The position numbers and the translations under genes are program-made. From the NCBI RefSeq assembly GCF_016405965.1, contig NZ_JAEFCD010000001.1, positions 371,573-435,572 of the forward strand: a stretch of 64,000 bases of DNA, written 5' to 3'. Below are positions 21,001-25,003 of this stretch, in pieces. The notes below the pieces were generated by a model, which was not told the origin of the DNA, ran no database searches, and saw only the letters and a program-made list of their open reading frames with translations. Source of the stretch: Alteromonas sp. IB21. GTDB lineage: Bacteria; Pseudomonadota; Gammaproteobacteria; Enterobacterales; Alteromonadaceae. The first letter of the stretch is position 1, and each line of letters starts with the position of its first letter.

Positions 21001-23169
21001 GCCGAGGGCGGCGTAGTGACGCAAGTTACCCATACCAATGGAGAGTCAGTGATCGTATTAGGTACAGGGCTCTCTGGCATTACCATTGAAGGTGATTATG
21101 GCGATTTAACTATATTTGAAGACGGTAGCTACACCTATGTAGCCAACGGCGTGCGCGACGGCTTGGGTAGTACAGATAGCTTCAGCTATACCATATCGGA
21201 TGGAACGAATACGTCTACCGCAAACTTAAACTTTAATCTATCAGGACAAGGGGTATCTGCAGACTCGGCTCGTGCTGAACTCATTTATGATTTTGATAGT
21301 AGCACTGGTTATGCTGAAGCTGGGGCGCTTGAATACACTTGGCTGATTGGCGTTCTTGGTATTGTTATTCCTACCACTGTAGATACCCAAAGCAACACGT
21401 TTACAGTGGCAACGGATACCACTATGGATCTTAACTTAACAGTGGATGGAGGCGATCTATTATCATTAGGCTCAGGTCTTGACCTATTCATTGAACGAAA
21501 TAACAACGGCACGTGGGAAGTGGTAGAGACATTTTCCAGCGATCAGTTGATCGGCTTATTAGGCCTCGATGGTAATGGTGTATTTACTTCCTATGGTCTA
21601 ACGGAAGGTGAGTACCGAGTGACAATGGACGTGGATACAGGCTTAGCCAGTGCGCTTGGCGGCGTCAGTGTCGATTTAAGCTCTACCGTACATTTCCTAG
21701 ATCAATTTGTGGTTGACGATGTACAAACCGCCACCGGCAATCTGTTCGAAAACGATATACTGTTTGGCCCAACATACGACGTGAGCGTATCTGCTGATGG
21801 AACTAACTTCCAAGACGCTACAGGGGGCATAACGTTAATCGGCGAGTATGGTACGCTGCAGATTGACGAAACGGGGGCATACACTTATACCCCAGACAAC
21901 TCCTTAGCTGTATTTGGCGGCACCTTAACGGATGCCTTTACTTATCGTATCACTTATCCAGACGGTACTGTCGAGCAAGCACAATTTAATGTATTTGTGA
22001 CGGCATCCGGTGAAGGTGTCCCTGAGGTGGTGACAGGCAGTTTATCTGAGTCTGTAAGCGCGTCAGATAGCAGCGGCACCGTTGTTACTGACGAGCCAAC
22101 AGCACCTGACGTAATTAACCTGACAGGGCAAACGCTTCAAACCGTTGATCTGAATGCTGAAACTCAACTGGTAACGCCAGAAAACGAGCCGACTGCGCCC
22201 CTTATGAGCACGGAGCCTGTTGAGAGCGTTGGACCGATTGAAAGTACGCCAGACATCATTACACTTCCTGAAGAAGAAGTGAGCACACTTGGCACCAATA
22301 TGGGCGATGGCTTCGGTGGAGGAGATACTATCGACTTGACAAGACAAACACTTCAAACCGTTGATCTGAACCCTGAAACTCAACTATTAACGTCAGAAAA
22401 CGAGCCGACTGCGCCCCTCATGAACACTTTGCCTGTCGAGAGTATTGAACCTGTTGAGAGTGCACCAGACATCATTACACTTCCTGAAGAAGGTGTGAGC
22501 ACGCTTGGTACTAATGTAAGCAATGGCTTTGGCGGAGCAGATGCTATCGACTTGACAAGACAAACGCTTCAAACCGTTGATCTAAATGCTGAAACTCAAC
22601 TGGTAACGCCAGAAAACGAGCCGACTGCGCCCCTTATGAGCACTTTGCCTCTCGAGAGCATTGAACCTATTGAGACTACGCCAGACATCATTACGCTACC
22701 TGAAGAAGAGGCGAGCTCGCTTGGAACAAATGTCGGCGACGGCTTTGGTGGAGGAGACACTATTGACTTGTCTGGCACTAAGCTTGATACGGTTGATATT
22801 GGCGGCCCTTTACCCGCCGAGCCTGACGAGGGAACAAGCCCGCTTTCACCTGAGGCTTCGACGCCTGAAAGCACTCTGCCTGATGACACCATCACGCTTC
22901 CAGAAGAAGGCAATATAGTCTCTGGGGGTCCGGTGACAGAGGTAACTGTTGATGTCATCGATATTGATCTTCCCCCAGAAGAGTTGATTCTGCCGTCAAC
23001 AGAGCCTACTTCTGTCGATTCAAATAGTGAGGGCGCATCTCCTGATGCTGATGGCGAACTTATAGGCGATACGTCTAAAGAAGGTTGTGGTGATGTTACA
23101 ACTATTTCTCCAACGGAGTCTGAAGTGCTAAAAGCAGCTATAGAAAAACTTCCACCAACGGATATCTAG
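6082..23169 (+). CDS. Giant LapA-like repetitive adhesin (5,695 residues) secreted by type I system
   Basis: One uninterrupted frame encodes 5,695 residues. There is no Sec signal peptide, as expected for type I secretion. Residues 1-131 resemble the LapA retention module (EVNGEASLVRGDTGELVNV, then a short beta domain) and end in TAAG at 128-131, the LapG-type cleavage motif. About 33 Ig-like repeats of 93 residues follow (about 185-3273), then five 171-residue double repeats containing DVDGDGTPD calcium-type loops (3274-4125), one half repeat, one more Ig-like domain (about 4217-4320), two 371-residue modules with EF-hand-like loops, a related shorter module (about 5057-5317), three 72-residue acidic repeats (about 5350-5570) and an acidic tail. 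The only Cys I could find is residue 5669. No tandem RTX array is present. Its role as a surface adhesin for attachment or biofilm, anchored in the outer-membrane channel, is inferred from architecture and the adjacent secretion genes. Confidence 0.93.
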   Translation: MAEVTVVEVNGEASLVRGDTGELVNVTVGMTVAEGNVLNVSPDGFVTVSVDGEFRTLPAGQSVTFPLHLDFTEKNSDDEFAVFDESVDELAALLDGVENIEGNAQEGDADFLDVLAGEGDILESLEATAAGLDGGAGSDGGSNFVRVDRINEEVDPVGFQFDQSGNGNNDVMPVDFSGTGEQAQDISLTLDAIGLTSDTTPTLSGITSAIPGSTVTLTVTDSAGNTQVVTAIVQDDGTFSVDVPNALADGEFTVDATVLEPTGNTADSFTNGEIDATAPTITINAPSSDNDTTPTLSGTTDATPGSTVTLTITDSAGNTQSVTAIVQADGTYSADVPAELAEGEFTVNASVTDEAGNTATADTTGEIDTTPPSITIDAPALDNDTTPTLSGTTDATPGSTVTLNITDSAGNTQTVTAIVQADGTYSVDVPEELAEGEFTVNASVTDEAGNTATADTTGEIDTTAPSITINEPALDNDTTPTLSGTTDATPGSTVTLTITDSAGNTQTVTAIVQADGTYSIDVPEELAEGEFTVNASVTDEAGNTATADTIGVIDTTAPSITIDTIATGNDTTQTLSGTTDATPGNTVTLTITDSAGNTQTVTATVQADGTYSVDVPAELAEGEFTVNASVTDEAGNTATTDTTGVIDTTAPSITIDTIATGNDTTPTLSGTTDATPGSTVTLTITDSAGNTQTVTAIVQADGTYSVDVPEELAEGELTVNASVTDEAGNTETADTTGVIDTTAPSITIDTIATGNDTTPTLSGTTDAAPGSTVTLTITDSAGVTQTVTAIVQADGTYSVDVPAELAEGEFTVNASVTDEAGNTANADAQVAIDVTAPNISLNDPGINGDATPTLSGLTDAVPGSTIALTVTDSAGVTQTFTTTVLADGTFTVEVPNAVAEGTYSVTAEVTDGAGNTAQATASGDYDSTSPSTTVNQPAPTNDTTPNVSGETDAPPGSEVVIVVTDSEGNEQTIVTTVGADGTFNEDVPAELSEGEYTVDVTVTTPAGNSSTTTATGEIDTTAPALSLDPQTDGSDTTPTISGSTDLPPGSTVTIAVTDSAGNTQTIDAIVDENGAFSVDVQTPLTEGEYTVEASATDEAGNTTTVTENGGNIDTQAPTISLEPLGTGNDTTPSISGSTNLEAGSTVTLTVTDSAGNSQTFTATVDANGEFSADVPAELADGDYNVEATATDAAGNSASTSQTGTVDSNAPSLTLDPLGDDNGTTPTISGTTDLPAGSTVTLSVTDALGNTQTFTATVDGSGNFSVDVPNPLAEGEYSVTATATDGDGNTTTVTDNGGVVDTTAPTLTLENPGSTGDTTPTLSGTTDLPEGSTVTLVVTDSAGNTQTINTLVDANGSFSVDVPNALADGDFTVTATATDSAGNTANANTTGSVDSEAPLLTLDTQGATSDVTPTITGTTDVAPGTLVTITVVDANGNSQSFQAAVQADGTFSADVPNALAEGDFTVSATVSDAQGNTATANETNGSIDTQAPIVTVNPLDSGNDTTPVISGNTDLPEGAVVVITVTDSNGDTQTINALVDADGNFATEVLSPLPEGDYSVEVTATDDAGNSTTATEDGGNIDTTAPVLTLNPQGTGNDETPNISGSTDLAPGSTVTLTVTDSAGNTQTFDAIVDANGDFSADVPNAIPDGSYTVTASASDDAGNTTTTSDTGTLNTSAPALTLDAQVTVSDTTPTISGTTDLPAGSTVTLFVTDSVGNTQTFTALVDASGNFSADVPAPLAEGDYSVTATATDSNGNSASVTDNNGIVDTVAPVISLDALGSNNDTTPTISGTTDLAAGESVTLSITDNAGNTQTVTATVDANGNFTVDVPAALAEGDYTVTATATDDAGNSASANATGTIDTTAPTLTLDPQGLGNDTTPTISGSTDLAEGSVVSLVITDSAGNIQTVTATVDAAGNFTVDVPAALAEGSYSVEATATDEAGNSTSVLDNSGVIDITPPELNLDELTPENNATPTISGTTNLPAGAIVTLTVVDSAGNTQTFAATVQTNGSFSANVPSPLAEGDYTVTATAQDAAGNQGSDSETGGSVDTTAPVITLDPLGTGNDNTPTISGNTDLAAGSTVTITVTDSVGTVQTFTATVDGNGDFSADVPNPMADGNFDVTATATDAAGNTATDTVSGDINSAAPTLSLDPLVSGNDTTPTISGETDLAPGSNVTLTVTDSAGNTQTFSAIVQGDGSFTADVPASLPEGDYSVTATATDGAGNSASVTENGGNIDITAPSITIDTQGLGNDATPSISGTTDLNAGDTVSISVTDNAGNTQTFTATVQNDGTYSADVPADLAEGSFSVIVTATDDAGNSATAIDNNGVIDTAAPTVTLDAQGLSNDATPTISGTTNLAAGNTVSISVTDSQGDTQTFTAIVQANGSFSADVPLDLAEGDYTVEVTATDDAGNQNTAIDNNGTVDTIPPVINLDPVASGNDATPILSGTTDLPEGATIILVVTDAGGNVQNLTATVNADGTFSVEVPSALVDGDYDVTASASDAAGNNTTVTDSGNINASAPNITLDALGQTNDATPLISGTTNAPVGAIVSLTVTDSAGAVQTFTATVQGDGTFSASVPSDLTEGSYTVEAEVTDGAGNTGSDSETGGVVDTTSPAIDVAEQGVGNDSTPTISGTTDQPAGSTVSITVTDNAGNIQTLSATVQSDGSFTVDVPATLAEGNYTVQATVVDEAGNTASDAETGVIDTISPVITLDEPGTVSDSTPTISGTVDLPQGSTVQITVIDSVGNTQVFSALVAAGGVFSADVPAAMAEGNFTVSATATDTAGNSTTDNEAGVVDTLAPTLTIDVADTTNDATPLITGTTDEPAGSVVTILVTDSAGAAQTLSAVVQADGSFSISPGTDLAEGDFMVSATISDEAGNTATASDAGSIDTTAPSLTLTPLEEGNDTTPTLSGSTNLAQGSEVTLVVTDSAGNVQTLTATVDVNGNFTVDVPAPLAEGAYSVEATASDEAGNSTTVVDNTGIIDTTAPTLSLDTLASDSDTTPTISGNTDLPAGATVTITVTDNAGVSQTFDATVQGDGSFSADVPSPMAEGGYTVTAVAQDPAGNETTATETNGSVDTTAPTINLDAQGTGNDTTPTITGSTDLSPGSSVTITVTDSAGAEQTFTAIVDSNGNFSADVPNAMADGNFDVTATATDAAGNSASDTTSGIINTAVPNLTLDSLGTGNDTTPTISGTTDIAPGSTVSISVTDSAGNTQTFGAIVQANGTFSVDVPAALSEGNYSVTASATDGAGNTATANENGGIVDTTAPAAPTVDAGNGTEITGTAEAGAIVNVDVDGDGTPDFTVIADGDGNWSVTPTTPLADGVVVTATATDEAGNTSSPASDTVDAVAPIVAFNDLTTNDNTPALTGSVDDPTAIVVVTINGTDYTATNNGDGSWTLADDAVAALADGSYTATVAATDPDGNVSTNTGTVVIDTTAPAAPTVEAGNGTEITGTAEAGATVNVDVDGDGTPDFTVIADGDGNWSITPDTPLADGVIVTVTATDEAGNISVPASDTVDAVAPVVAINDLTTNDATPELTGTVDDPSAIIVITIDGVDYTATNNGDGSWTLADDIVAALAEGSYTATVTANDADGNAGTNSGTVVIDTTPPAVPTVDAGNGTEITGTAEAGATVNVDVDGDGTPDFTVVADGDGNWSITPDTPLADGVVVSATATDDAGNTSAPASDTVDAIAPVVAINDLTTNDTTPALTGTVDDNTATVVVTIDGNDYTATNNGDGSWTLADDAVAALADGSYTATVTATDADGNVGSNSGTVVIDTTPPAIPTVDAGNGTEITGTAEAGATVNVDVDGDGTPDFTVIADGDGNWSVTPDTPLADGVVVIATATDAAGNISNPASDTVDAVAPVVTINDLTTNDTTPALTGTVDDDTAIVVVTINGINYTATNNENGTWTLADDAVAALAEGSYTATVTATDPEGNVGTNTGTVVIDTTAPAAPTVEAGNGTEITGTAEAGATVNVDVNGDGTPDFTVVADGDGNWSITPDTPLADGVVVSATATDDAGNTSAPASDTVDAIAPVVAINDLTTNDTTPALTGTVNDNTATVVVTIDGNDYTATNNGNGTWTLADDAVAALAEGSYTATVTATDPDGNVSTNTGTVVIDTTAPTVAINDLTTNDTTPELTGTVNDPNAVVVVTIDGNDYTATNNGNGTWTLADNIVALLAEGNYTATVTATDAVGNSDSATGSIVIDTSIDENNNGQTVTFDSISNDSGVAGDFITSDSTLIFNGTVDLGDNTTLTVTVDGTSYTFGTDPELSIDGSGNWSLDLTSTPLPAGTYAVVATVTDEAGNTASTASQNVVVQALDAINDGNAVDMGEPVVTVNPPETTSNVDVIGLAESTGGVDASASFTVSPNHVGEVLVEVDQIALVAVADAYIVEVYDENGQLVYRGVSANSQLADVGGLDIFDVTGDETISFSLAGLDAGNYSVVVRNDENLLEDLLDNDNSNDVDLDELGTAGVVLGPDNQAVVLDTIETTLNTGVLGIPLGTVGTQVRGVLETLLDTTTVIGAGQLVNLLTAPLDAIGLTGFLDDILSVIADALLSNTLTLLQDTDITTTLTEYTYTGDLVAQGNLIDGDISGVGADTILDGAQVTVVTNSAGDSVNVPATGTITIQGQYGVLEIAADGTYTYTADGDRSAIGQDEVFNYTLSDGETSDIAALTITISGSDFPPVVAQTDNNDMELGAQTAIVNAPVTDSDFQVIGLAEGSPAAGSPTASTTFTVRADYFGEVVVEVSQTALVAVANGYRVDIVDADGNVVASATAPDSPLVGDALGLNVLGLIGDDTLVAKFSGLPAGDYAVVVRNSQSSLENLFDQNGDGSITLAELGDGGVVLGEENQEVVLDAIETALNGETGLGVIPLGTLVREVILEPILATTDTIGAGDLVGTINSALTTLGVAQLSDALIDEIAAILLSNTISLLEQTDVTTTLTEYQFEGSTTTSGNVIDAANTGDVADSIAEGGVVTQVTHTNGESVIVLGTGLSGITIEGDYGDLTIFEDGSYTYVANGVRDGLGSTDSFSYTISDGTNTSTANLNFNLSGQGVSADSARAELIYDFDSSTGYAEAGALEYTWLIGVLGIVIPTTVDTQSNTFTVATDTTMDLNLTVDGGDLLSLGSGLDLFIERNNNGTWEVVETFSSDQLIGLLGLDGNGVFTSYGLTEGEYRVTMDVDTGLASALGGVSVDLSSTVHFLDQFVVDDVQTATGNLFENDILFGPTYDVSVSADGTNFQDATGGITLIGEYGTLQIDETGAYTYTPDNSLAVFGGTLTDAFTYRITYPDGTVEQAQFNVFVTASGEGVPEVVTGSLSESVSASDSSGTVVTDEPTAPDVINLTGQTLQTVDLNAETQLVTPENEPTAPLMSTEPVESVGPIESTPDIITLPEEEVSTLGTNMGDGFGGGDTIDLTRQTLQTVDLNPETQLLTSENEPTAPLMNTLPVESIEPVESAPDIITLPEEGVSTLGTNVSNGFGGADAIDLTRQTLQTVDLNAETQLVTPENEPTAPLMSTLPLESIEPIETTPDIITLPEEEASSLGTNVGDGFGGGDTIDLSGTKLDTVDIGGPLPAEPDEGTSPLSPEASTPESTLPDDTITLPEEGNIVSGGPVTEVTVDVIDIDLPPEELILPSTEPTSVDSNSEGASPDADGELIGDTSKEGCGDVTTISPTESEVLKAAIEKLPPTDI
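6463..6474 (+). other. Predicted LapG-type cleavage site (TAAG) in the adhesin
   Basis: Codons 128-131 encode Thr-Ala-Ala-Gly right after the retention module and an acidic helix (FLDVLAGEGDILESLEA). LapG-family periplasmic proteases cut LapA-type adhesins between the two alanines of this motif, and LapD blocks the protease when c-di-GMP is high. Motif and placement are seen directly; regulation by c-di-GMP here is inference, because no lapG or lapD gene lies in the window. Confidence 0.75.
6634..15900 (+). repeat. About 33 tandem Ig-like repeats, 279-bp (93-residue) unit
   Basis: Each unit has the pattern NDTTPTxSGTTDxxxGSTVTLTVTDSAGNTQT, then a DGTFSVDVP-like strand, an AEGxYTVTATATDxAGN strand and a D-T-TAP linker. 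I counted 33 copies of the TTPTxSG core. The period is exactly 279 bp where checked (equivalent positions 7768, 8047 and 8326). Copies 2 to 7 (about 6910-8570) are nearly identical at DNA level, while later copies have diverged, so the 5' part of the array expanded most recently. The fold is inferred to be the bacterial Ig-like domain used as a stalk in BapA, SiiE and LapA-class adhesins. Confidence 0.9.
15901..18710 (+). repeat. Five 513-bp double repeats plus one half repeat
   Basis: Units start at 15901, 16414, 16927, 17440 and 17953, an exact 513-bp (171-residue) period. The first half begins with DAGNGTEITGTAEAGA or EAGNGTEI and contains DVDGDGTPDF and ADGDGNW, acidic loops typical of calcium binding. 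The second half begins INDLTTNDTTPALTG and contains an NGDGSWTL hairpin. A sixth copy of the second half follows from about 18457. The block at 17041-17275 recurs almost unchanged 1,026 bp later at 18067-18301. Confidence 0.9.
19456..19491 (+). other. EF-hand-like calcium loop 1 in adhesin
   Basis: Residues 4459-4470 read DNDNSNDVDLDE, with acidic or Asn ligands at loop positions 1, 3, 5, 7, 9 and 12, matching the EF-hand loop spacing. It sits at the equivalent place to loop 2 in the next module. Confidence 0.55.
20569..20604 (+). other. EF-hand-like calcium loop 2 in adhesin
   Basis: Residues 4830-4841 read DQNGDGSITLAE, which fits the canonical EF-hand or dockerin loop DxNxDGxIxxxE at every ligand position. 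Calcium binding is inferred from the motif. Confidence 0.65.
22120..22790 (+). repeat. Three 216-bp (72-residue) acidic C-terminal repeats
   Basis: The segment TLQTVDL recurs with an exact 216-bp period (anchor positions 22141, 22357 and 22573, with a degenerate fourth copy at 22789). Each unit carries PENEPTAPLM or a close variant, a PDIITLPEE segment and one GFGGGDTID-type nonamer (22309, 22525 and 22741) that resembles a single RTX repeat. The DNA is highly similar between copies, so they are recent duplications. The region lies where tandem RTX repeats are found in most LapA-like proteins. Confidence 0.88.
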
Positions 23170-23190
23170 TTTGGTCATGAAGTTAGCATT

Positions 23191-23220
23191 AAGCCCTCGT
23201 ATTTAACGGGGGCTTTTTTT
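23191..23220 (+). terminator. Rho-independent terminator of the adhesin gene
   Basis: A GC-rich stem (AGCCCTCG paired with CGGGGGCT, loop TATTTAA) is followed directly by seven T, beginning 22 bases after the adhesin stop codon. Confidence 0.88.
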
Positions 23221-23293
23221 GTGTGCCTAGTATCACAAGATATTTATAAGGTGCAGCTTTATAAAACACTACACCTTGTTGATTAATCAAAGG

Positions 23294-23322
23294 GTTTCGT
23301 ATTTCCTGGAACTACGTATAAT
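23294..23322 (+). promoter_or_regulatory. Likely promoter of tRNA-Arg
   Basis: A perfect TATAAT at 23317-23322 lies 20 bases before the mature 5' end of the tRNA. The -35 region (around 23294-23299, GTTTCG) is a poor match, so the promoter may depend on an upstream AT-rich segment. Confidence 0.55.
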
Positions 23323-23341
23323 AAAGCGTCCTACGCATTAG

Positions 23342-23416
23342 GTCCCCATAGTTTAATGGATAAAACAAGGCCCTCCTAAGGCTTAGATGTTGGTTCGATT
23401 CCAGCTGGGGACGCCA
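23342..23416 (+). tRNA. tRNA-Arg (anticodon CCU)
   Basis: A 75-nt cloverleaf: acceptor stem GTCCCCA with TGGGGAC, D-stem GTTT with AAAC, anticodon stem AGGCC with GGCTT around loop CTCCTAA (anticodon CCT at 23375-23377), the TTCGATT T-loop, discriminator G and an encoded CCA. It reads the rare Arg codon AGG. It stands alone between the adhesin terminator and a small ORF. tRNA-Arg(CCU) genes are common integration sites, but I found no direct repeat of its 3' end and no integrase in the window. Confidence 0.95.
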
Positions 23417-23548
23417 TTTTGACTGGCTTAAACCCAAAATTAAGTAAACCTTCCTATACATTTCACTCCTCTATCATCATGTTTATTTTTTCTACTTCGG
23501 TTGTAATTTAATCGAATTAAGCAATACTCTTCTAAACAGGAGCGCACA

Positions 23549-23674
23549 ATGACTTTCGATTCGTCCCCCCAAGAAGAAACTGGCGATGATGCTGAAACAC
23601 CTATAGATTCGGCATTTACGGAAGAGGAATGGTTTGCCATAGAGGCACTATCTGAGCCCGGTGCAATCTACTAA
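23549..23674 (+). CDS. Small acidic ORF (41 residues), unknown function
   Basis: An ATG at 23549 preceded by a strong AGGAG site (23538-23542, 6-base spacing) opens a 41-codon frame ending in TAA. The product is very acidic (MTFDSSPQEETGDDAETPID at the start, then TEEEWFAIEAL) with no membrane segment or Cys. I do not recognise a family. The good ribosome-binding site and the gap in other genes favour a real gene. It sits between tRNA-Arg and smrA and could share the tRNA transcript, since I see no terminator between them. Confidence 0.5.
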   Translation: MTFDSSPQEETGDDAETPIDSAFTEEEWFAIEALSEPGAIY

Positions 23675-23833
23675 CCGGTGAAATTTCAAAATTAATCCCC
23701 ACTTTTATAGCCGTTGCCGATTTTAAGCGTCGTCTATCTGCGCGTTTAGCTTTCCAATAAGTACACTTCGCATAGACCATCAGGCAAAAGATAACGTATA
23801 AATAATGATGTAATAGTTAATACGGGGAATAGT

Positions 23834-24421
23834 ATGAGCCAATTTGAACACGACGATATCGATTCGTTTTTTGCAGAGATGCAAGATGTAAAACCTATTG
23901 CATCAGATGATAAGGCTTTATTACATGACCCTGAAAAGGCGCTCGCCGAAAAACAAAAAAGAGCAGCTATAAAGTTAAGTGTTCGCGAAAAACTTGCTAA
24001 CCCTCTAAGCATGGAAGGTGTAAAGCCAGTACCACCTGATGACTTTATACATTTCCAGCAGCCAGGCATACAAGATGGCGTATTTAAAAAGCTCCGCCTT
24101 GGCAAATATCCGTTAGAAACCAATGTCACATTATCAGGAAAAACCCTAGAGCAAAGCCGCGACCTGATTTATAGCACCATTAAATCAAGTCACGAACGTG
24201 GGGTTCGTGCCCTGCTTATAAAGCATGGTACTGGAGAAAATAGTAAGCCATTTCCAGCATTAAAGAAAAGCTATGTTAACCATTGGCTACGTGAACTTGA
24301 TGAAGTGATTGCCTATCATACAGCGCAACCCATGCACGGCGGGTTTGGTGCCACTTATGTGTTACTGAAAAAACATCCTCAGCAAAAGCTGATTAATAGA
24401 GAGAAAAATAAGAAAGGATAA
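23834..24421 (+). CDS. smrA: Smr-domain protein, SmrA/YdaL type
   Basis: A 195-residue soluble protein. The N-terminal half is charged and helical (FEHDDIDSFFAEMQDVKPIA, then a basic KQKRAAIKLSVREKL stretch). The C-terminal half is an Smr domain: VTLSGKTLEQSRDLIYSTI, then RALLIKHGTGEN, then LKKSYVNHWLRELDEVIAYH and a final GGFGATYVLLKK strand. Stand-alone Smr proteins of this size in gammaproteobacteria are annotated as SmrA, a nuclease or nicking-type domain related to the MutS2 C-terminus. The classical first-strand motif LDLHG is replaced by VTLSGKT, as in other SmrA-like proteins. It appears to be monocistronic, with a hairpin terminator about 135 bases downstream. Confidence 0.85.
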   Translation: MSQFEHDDIDSFFAEMQDVKPIASDDKALLHDPEKALAEKQKRAAIKLSVREKLANPLSMEGVKPVPPDDFIHFQQPGIQDGVFKKLRLGKYPLETNVTLSGKTLEQSRDLIYSTIKSSHERGVRALLIKHGTGENSKPFPALKKSYVNHWLRELDEVIAYHTAQPMHGGFGATYVLLKKHPQQKLINREKNKKG

Positions 24422-24555
24422 CAGCGTAAGCTTTCTAAATTGAGGGCTGCAGGGCTTATGAAATAACGCTCTGTAGCGCCTTCAAAAGTGCTTATTGGCT
24501 TAGCGCCTTTTCTTAACCGATGTTATTTAGTCGCCTTTTCTTGCACGCCAATGAT

Positions 24556-24590
24556 TAACGCCCGTGTCAAGCAACTTGATACGGGCGTTA
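24556..24590 (+). terminator. Long perfect-stem hairpin, probable terminator
   Basis: A 16-bp stem (TAACGCCCGTGTCAAG against CTTGATACGGGCGTTA, one G-T pair) with a CAA loop is followed by GAATTTTTCTTT on the plus strand. It could end smrA transcription. It also lies just past the stop of the small leftward ORF at 24607, though the leftward flank is not T-rich. Confidence 0.7.
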
Positions 24591-24606
24591 GAATTTTTCT
24601 TTCAGA

Positions 24607-24747
24607 CTACTTAACTGAAGACAGCACACTTAGCGTTGTTGGAGCTTCAGCGGACTTCGCAGATGTGCTAAAAACAGCAGTTACGAACATCAGTACTACA
24701 GCTACAGCCACTCCGGTTAAGCCAAACCCTTTTGAGGAACGATTCAT
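24607..24747 (-). CDS. Possible small secreted or membrane peptide (46 residues)
   Basis: Starting at the ATG at 24747, the frame encodes a basic N-terminus (MNRSSKGFG), a hydrophobic stretch (LTGVAVAVVLMFVTAVFS) and a short tail after a potential SAKSAEA cleavage site. That is the layout of a signal peptide or single-pass micropeptide. A modest GA-rich site (AAGAGA) lies upstream. A longer version starting at 24798 is possible but has a less plausible N-terminus. I do not recognise a family. The overlapping plus-strand frame is less likely because it runs through the hairpin at 24556. Confidence 0.4.
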   Translation of the reverse strand: MNRSSKGFGLTGVAVAVVLMFVTAVFSTSAKSAEAPTTLSVLSSVK

Positions 24748-24960
24748 TGGTCGTCTCTTATTATTTAAACCAGCTCGCAAATGCAAATACTGGTACAACC
24801 CTAACTCAACTCCTGTAACCTAATTGCATTCCCTGCGTGCACTACAATAGATCAGTGACACCTTGATGACAAGGGCAAAAATCAGATTTTTGACACTTTG
24901 ACAAAGGTTTGACGCCTATTTAAGGTATGCGCATTTATTAAACAGTATTTTTATAGAAAA

Positions 24961-24984
24961 TAAACAGGGGTTTCCCCCTGTTTA
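24961..24984 (-). terminator. Terminator of purL
   Basis: TAAACAGGGG and CCCCTGTTTA form a stem around TTTC. On the minus strand it is followed by TTTTCTATAAAAA. It begins about 20 bases after the purL stop. Confidence 0.8.
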
Positions 24985-25003
24985 TTAAAAAACACACTGT
25001 TAA

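Larger units (their letters stand above)
19041..21250 (+). repeat. Two tandem 1,113-bp (371-residue) C-terminal modules
   Basis: The two modules align over their full length; for example the LTEYxY or LTEYQF segments start at 19801 and 20914, 1,113 bp apart. Each has a beta domain (VEVDQIALVAVADAYIVEVY and its counterpart), an EF-hand-like loop, a hydrophobic helical stretch around IGAGxLV and LLSNTLTLL, and a final VCBS-like strand set (GQYGVLEIAADGTYTYTADG). They have diverged well beyond the Ig-like array. A third, shorter relative that retains the GEYGTLQIDETGAYTYTPD strand set follows to about 22030. The helical stretch is unlike the rest of the stalk; its function is unknown. Confidence 0.8.

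Noticed and set aside
6759..22958. Many long minus-strand frames (up to about 290 codons) opposite the adhesin gene, plus some short plus-strand ones
   Set aside because: They recur with the 279-bp and 513-bp repeat periods, have Val/Ser/Pro-rich monotonous translations and lack ribosome-binding sites. They are by-products of the repetitive codon pattern of the adhesin.
23342..23416. tRNA-Arg as an island attachment site
   Set aside because: I found no repeat of the tRNA 3' end and no integrase in the window; the flanking genes look chromosomal.
23440..23640. Minus-strand 66-codon frame opposite the small acidic ORF
   Set aside because: The plus-strand ORF has a far better ribosome-binding site; the minus frame lacks one.
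24488..24823. Plus-strand 111-codon frame downstream of smrA
   Set aside because: It runs through a perfect 35-base hairpin, has no ribosome-binding site and no family resemblance.
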